NCBI GenBank assembly: GCA_051744605.1
Contig: JBNJDE010000104.1
Location: 1 to 7,337 of the forward strand
Direction of reading: 5' to 3'
DNA from: Halanaeroarchaeum sp051744605
GTDB lineage: Archaea; Halobacteriota; Halobacteria; Halobacteriales; Halobacteriaceae
DNA length: 7,337 bases
The translations under genes and the position numbers were made by a program. Under the pieces are notes generated by a model, which saw only the letters and a list, made by a program, of their open reading frames with translations, made no database searches and had not been told where the DNA came from. Below are positions 6,378 through 7,337 of the stretch, piece after piece. Within the stretch, counting starts at the first letter, position 1. Each line of letters opens with the position of its first letter.

Positions 6378-6923
6378 ATGGCAACGACCGACCAAGTAAT
6401 CGACGTCCCCGACGATCGAACGGCCGACACCGTCGCCACCATCGCGAGATGCTGGCGGTATCCGAACGAAGAGTTAGTGACGGCGATCGACTCCGGGCTA
6501 TTCGAAGCCGAACTGCCGGCCACGCCGACGGTCGATGCCCTCCGAGAGGAGTATACCAGACTCTTCGTCGGACCGGGAGATCATCCGTGTCCCCCCTACG
6601 AGAGTGTCTATCGGAGCGGCGGTTCCGAGGAGAGCGCTCCACAGGTCCTCGGCGAATCGACCAGGTCGGTCGTAGACTGGTATCGTCGGTACGACCTCGT
6701 GCAAGATTCGACGTGGCGGGATTTGCCCGATCACGTCGCCGTCGAATTGGAGTTCGCTAGCCACCTCGCGGAGAACGACCCGGACGCACTACCGGCGTTC
6801 CTGAACGAACATCCCCAGCAGTGGTTACCAGCGTTTCTCACGGCCGTGGAAGACCACGCACGAATGCCATTTTACCGCACGCTCGCAGTCACGACGAAGT
6901 ATCTCCTGCACCAATCGGATTGA
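6378..6923 (+). CDS. dmsD: TorD/DmsD-family molybdoenzyme chaperone
   Basis: The 181-residue cytoplasmic chaperone is all-helical in character. Hallmarks of the TorD/DmsD/NarJ superfamily are EEYTRLFVGPG followed by PCPPYESVY (about 57-78), and LPDHVAVELEF (about 116-126). Members bind the Tat signal and core of the catalytic subunit, delay export until the molybdopterin cofactor is inserted, and are not part of the final enzyme. Here the client is almost certainly DmsA. The start is uncertain: ATG 6378 lies 5 bases after dmsC, while an in-frame GTG at 6369 would overlap the dmsC stop and add three residues. Neither has a strong ribosome-binding site, in contrast to dmsB and dmsC, which would suit lower expression of a chaperone. 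Confidence 0.88.
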   Translation: MATTDQVIDVPDDRTADTVATIARCWRYPNEELVTAIDSGLFEAELPATPTVDALREEYTRLFVGPGDHPCPPYESVYRSGGSEESAPQVLGESTRSVVDWYRRYDLVQDSTWRDLPDHVAVELEFASHLAENDPDALPAFLNEHPQQWLPAFLTAVEDHARMPFYRTLAVTTKYLLHQSD

Positions 6924-6929
6924 ACCAAC

Positions 6930-6957
6930 CCTCTTTTCGGTAGATCGGTTCTTTTGC
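6930..6957 (+). terminator. Possible operon terminator (T-rich tracts)
   Basis: Two CTTTT tracts (TTTT at 6934-6937 and 6952-6955) lie just after the dmsD stop in otherwise GC-rich sequence. Archaeal termination often uses short T-runs without a stable hairpin, and none is seen here. This is a weak prediction from position and composition. Confidence 0.3.
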
Positions 6958-7081
6958 CGGCAGTTCGAGGCCGACCGCTGACCGACGAGCGTGAGACGAC
7001 GGTGCGAATGCGGTCGGTCCGGGACGTCCTCCTGTGGTGACCGCCCCCGATGACGCGAGTGTCCTGCTATCGGTCACCGAT

Positions 7082-7249
7082 TCATCCGAGGCCGAGGCGC
7101 TGGCAGAGCGGGCCGAACGCCTCGTAGTGGGGGTCGTCGCCCCGGTCGGGCGAGGTCGTCACTGCCGTCCTGGGGGTCGCCACGTCCATCTGCCAGGTGC
7201 CGAGGCCGACCGCCGGGACCGACTCGCCCGCGTGGGTAACGTACTCCAT
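7082..7249 (-). pseudogene. Aldo/keto reductase 5' remnant
   Basis: From the ATG at 7249 leftward the frame reads MEYVTHAGESVPAVGLGTWQ then MDVATPRTAVTT, and goes on with unrelated residues to a TGA at 7084-7082, 55 codons in all. The first 30 or so residues match the opening of the aldo/keto reductase TIM barrel (G-L-G-T-W, then normally a helix leading to A-L-D-L-G-Y-R-x-x-D-T-A). The expected catalytic Asp/Tyr region never appears. It is a truncated copy of the gene whose start is at 1-45, still with its promoter. A short peptide could be made, but no enzyme. The sequence at about 7082-7154 and on to dmsD is unrecognised. Confidence 0.65.
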
Positions 7250-7332
7250 CGTCCCGTGTCGACGTGTCCGAGCGGTGAATATTCTTCGCGTGCCCCCACC
7301 GTCACGTGACGGGCAGATCGGACCGCGACCGG
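7205..7332. repeat. Right copy of the 128-bp flanking direct repeat
   Basis: It matches 1-128 in direct orientation with two substitutions (A7238, A7304) and no gaps. It includes the aldo/keto reductase ATG (7249-7247) and the TATA-like GAATATTC (7277-7284). The two copies are offset by 7204 bases and bracket the dms cluster. Only five bases remain after it, and they do not match those following the left copy. To the left of 7205 the comparison cannot be made because the window starts at the equivalent base. Confidence 0.95.
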
Positions 7333-7337
7333 CACAC

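Noticed and set aside
5779..6642. Long open frame on the minus strand (287 codons) opposite dmsC and dmsD
   Set aside because: It is a shadow frame across a gene junction, with arginine-rich composition and no domain. The plus-strand genes have clear family motifs.
7034..7309. Plus-strand open frame over the right repeat (91 codons)
   Set aside because: Its first 35 residues look protein-like (SSEAEALAERAERL), but it then runs antisense through the aldo/keto reductase start and promoter in a basic, low-quality frame. There is not enough to call it a gene.
1..7337. Window ends overlapping because the sequence is a small circular replicon or an assembler end-overlap
   Set aside because: An artefactual overlap should be exact and reach the very end. 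The copies differ at two bases and diverge at 129/7333 (TTACC versus CACAC), so they look like two genuine copies. No replication gene is present.

Overview
The window is from a haloarchaeon, on the evidence of acidic proteins, GC-rich coding sequence, an HTH-10 (bacterio-opsin-activator type) regulator, archaeal TATA-like elements and strong GGAGG ribosome-binding sites. It carries a complete six-gene DMSO/TMAO respiration cluster in the order dmsR-dmsE-dmsA-dmsB-dmsC-dmsD, all on the plus strand. This is the gene order known from Halobacterium.

Layout. Positions 1-128 are one copy of a direct repeat. It holds the first 15 codons and promoter of an aldo/keto reductase gene that reads leftward out of the window. 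About 150-440 is a decayed D-2-hydroxyacid dehydrogenase gene with two in-frame stops and a 1-base frameshift. dmsR (544-1218) has its own promoter and ribosome-binding site. A 352-bp gap (1219-1570) ends in two overlapping inverted repeats next to the likely promoter of the structural operon. dmsE, dmsA, dmsB, dmsC and dmsD (1571-6923) are overlapping or only a few bases apart and are probably one transcript. After dmsD comes about 280 bp of debris, including a 5'-only aldo/keto reductase remnant on the minus strand. The second repeat copy (7205-7332) matches 1-128 at 126 of 128 positions.

How the genes work together. DmsR probably senses redox state or oxygen shortage through its cysteine-rich N-terminal half and switches on dmsEABCD. 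DmsA (molybdopterin catalytic subunit, Tat-exported) and DmsB (four [4Fe-4S] clusters) form the reductase on the outer face of the membrane. DmsC (about ten membrane segments, NrfD type) anchors it and passes electrons from menaquinol. DmsD (TorD family) is the cofactor-insertion and Tat-proofreading chaperone. DmsE is a small acidic protein of unknown role.

The core is a known system. The less expected points are the long direct repeats around the module, the gene wreckage inside them, the apparent replacement of the usual molybdenum-ligand Asp by Tyr in DmsA, and the overlapping palindromes before dmsE. No RNA gene, CRISPR array, transposase or integrase was seen.
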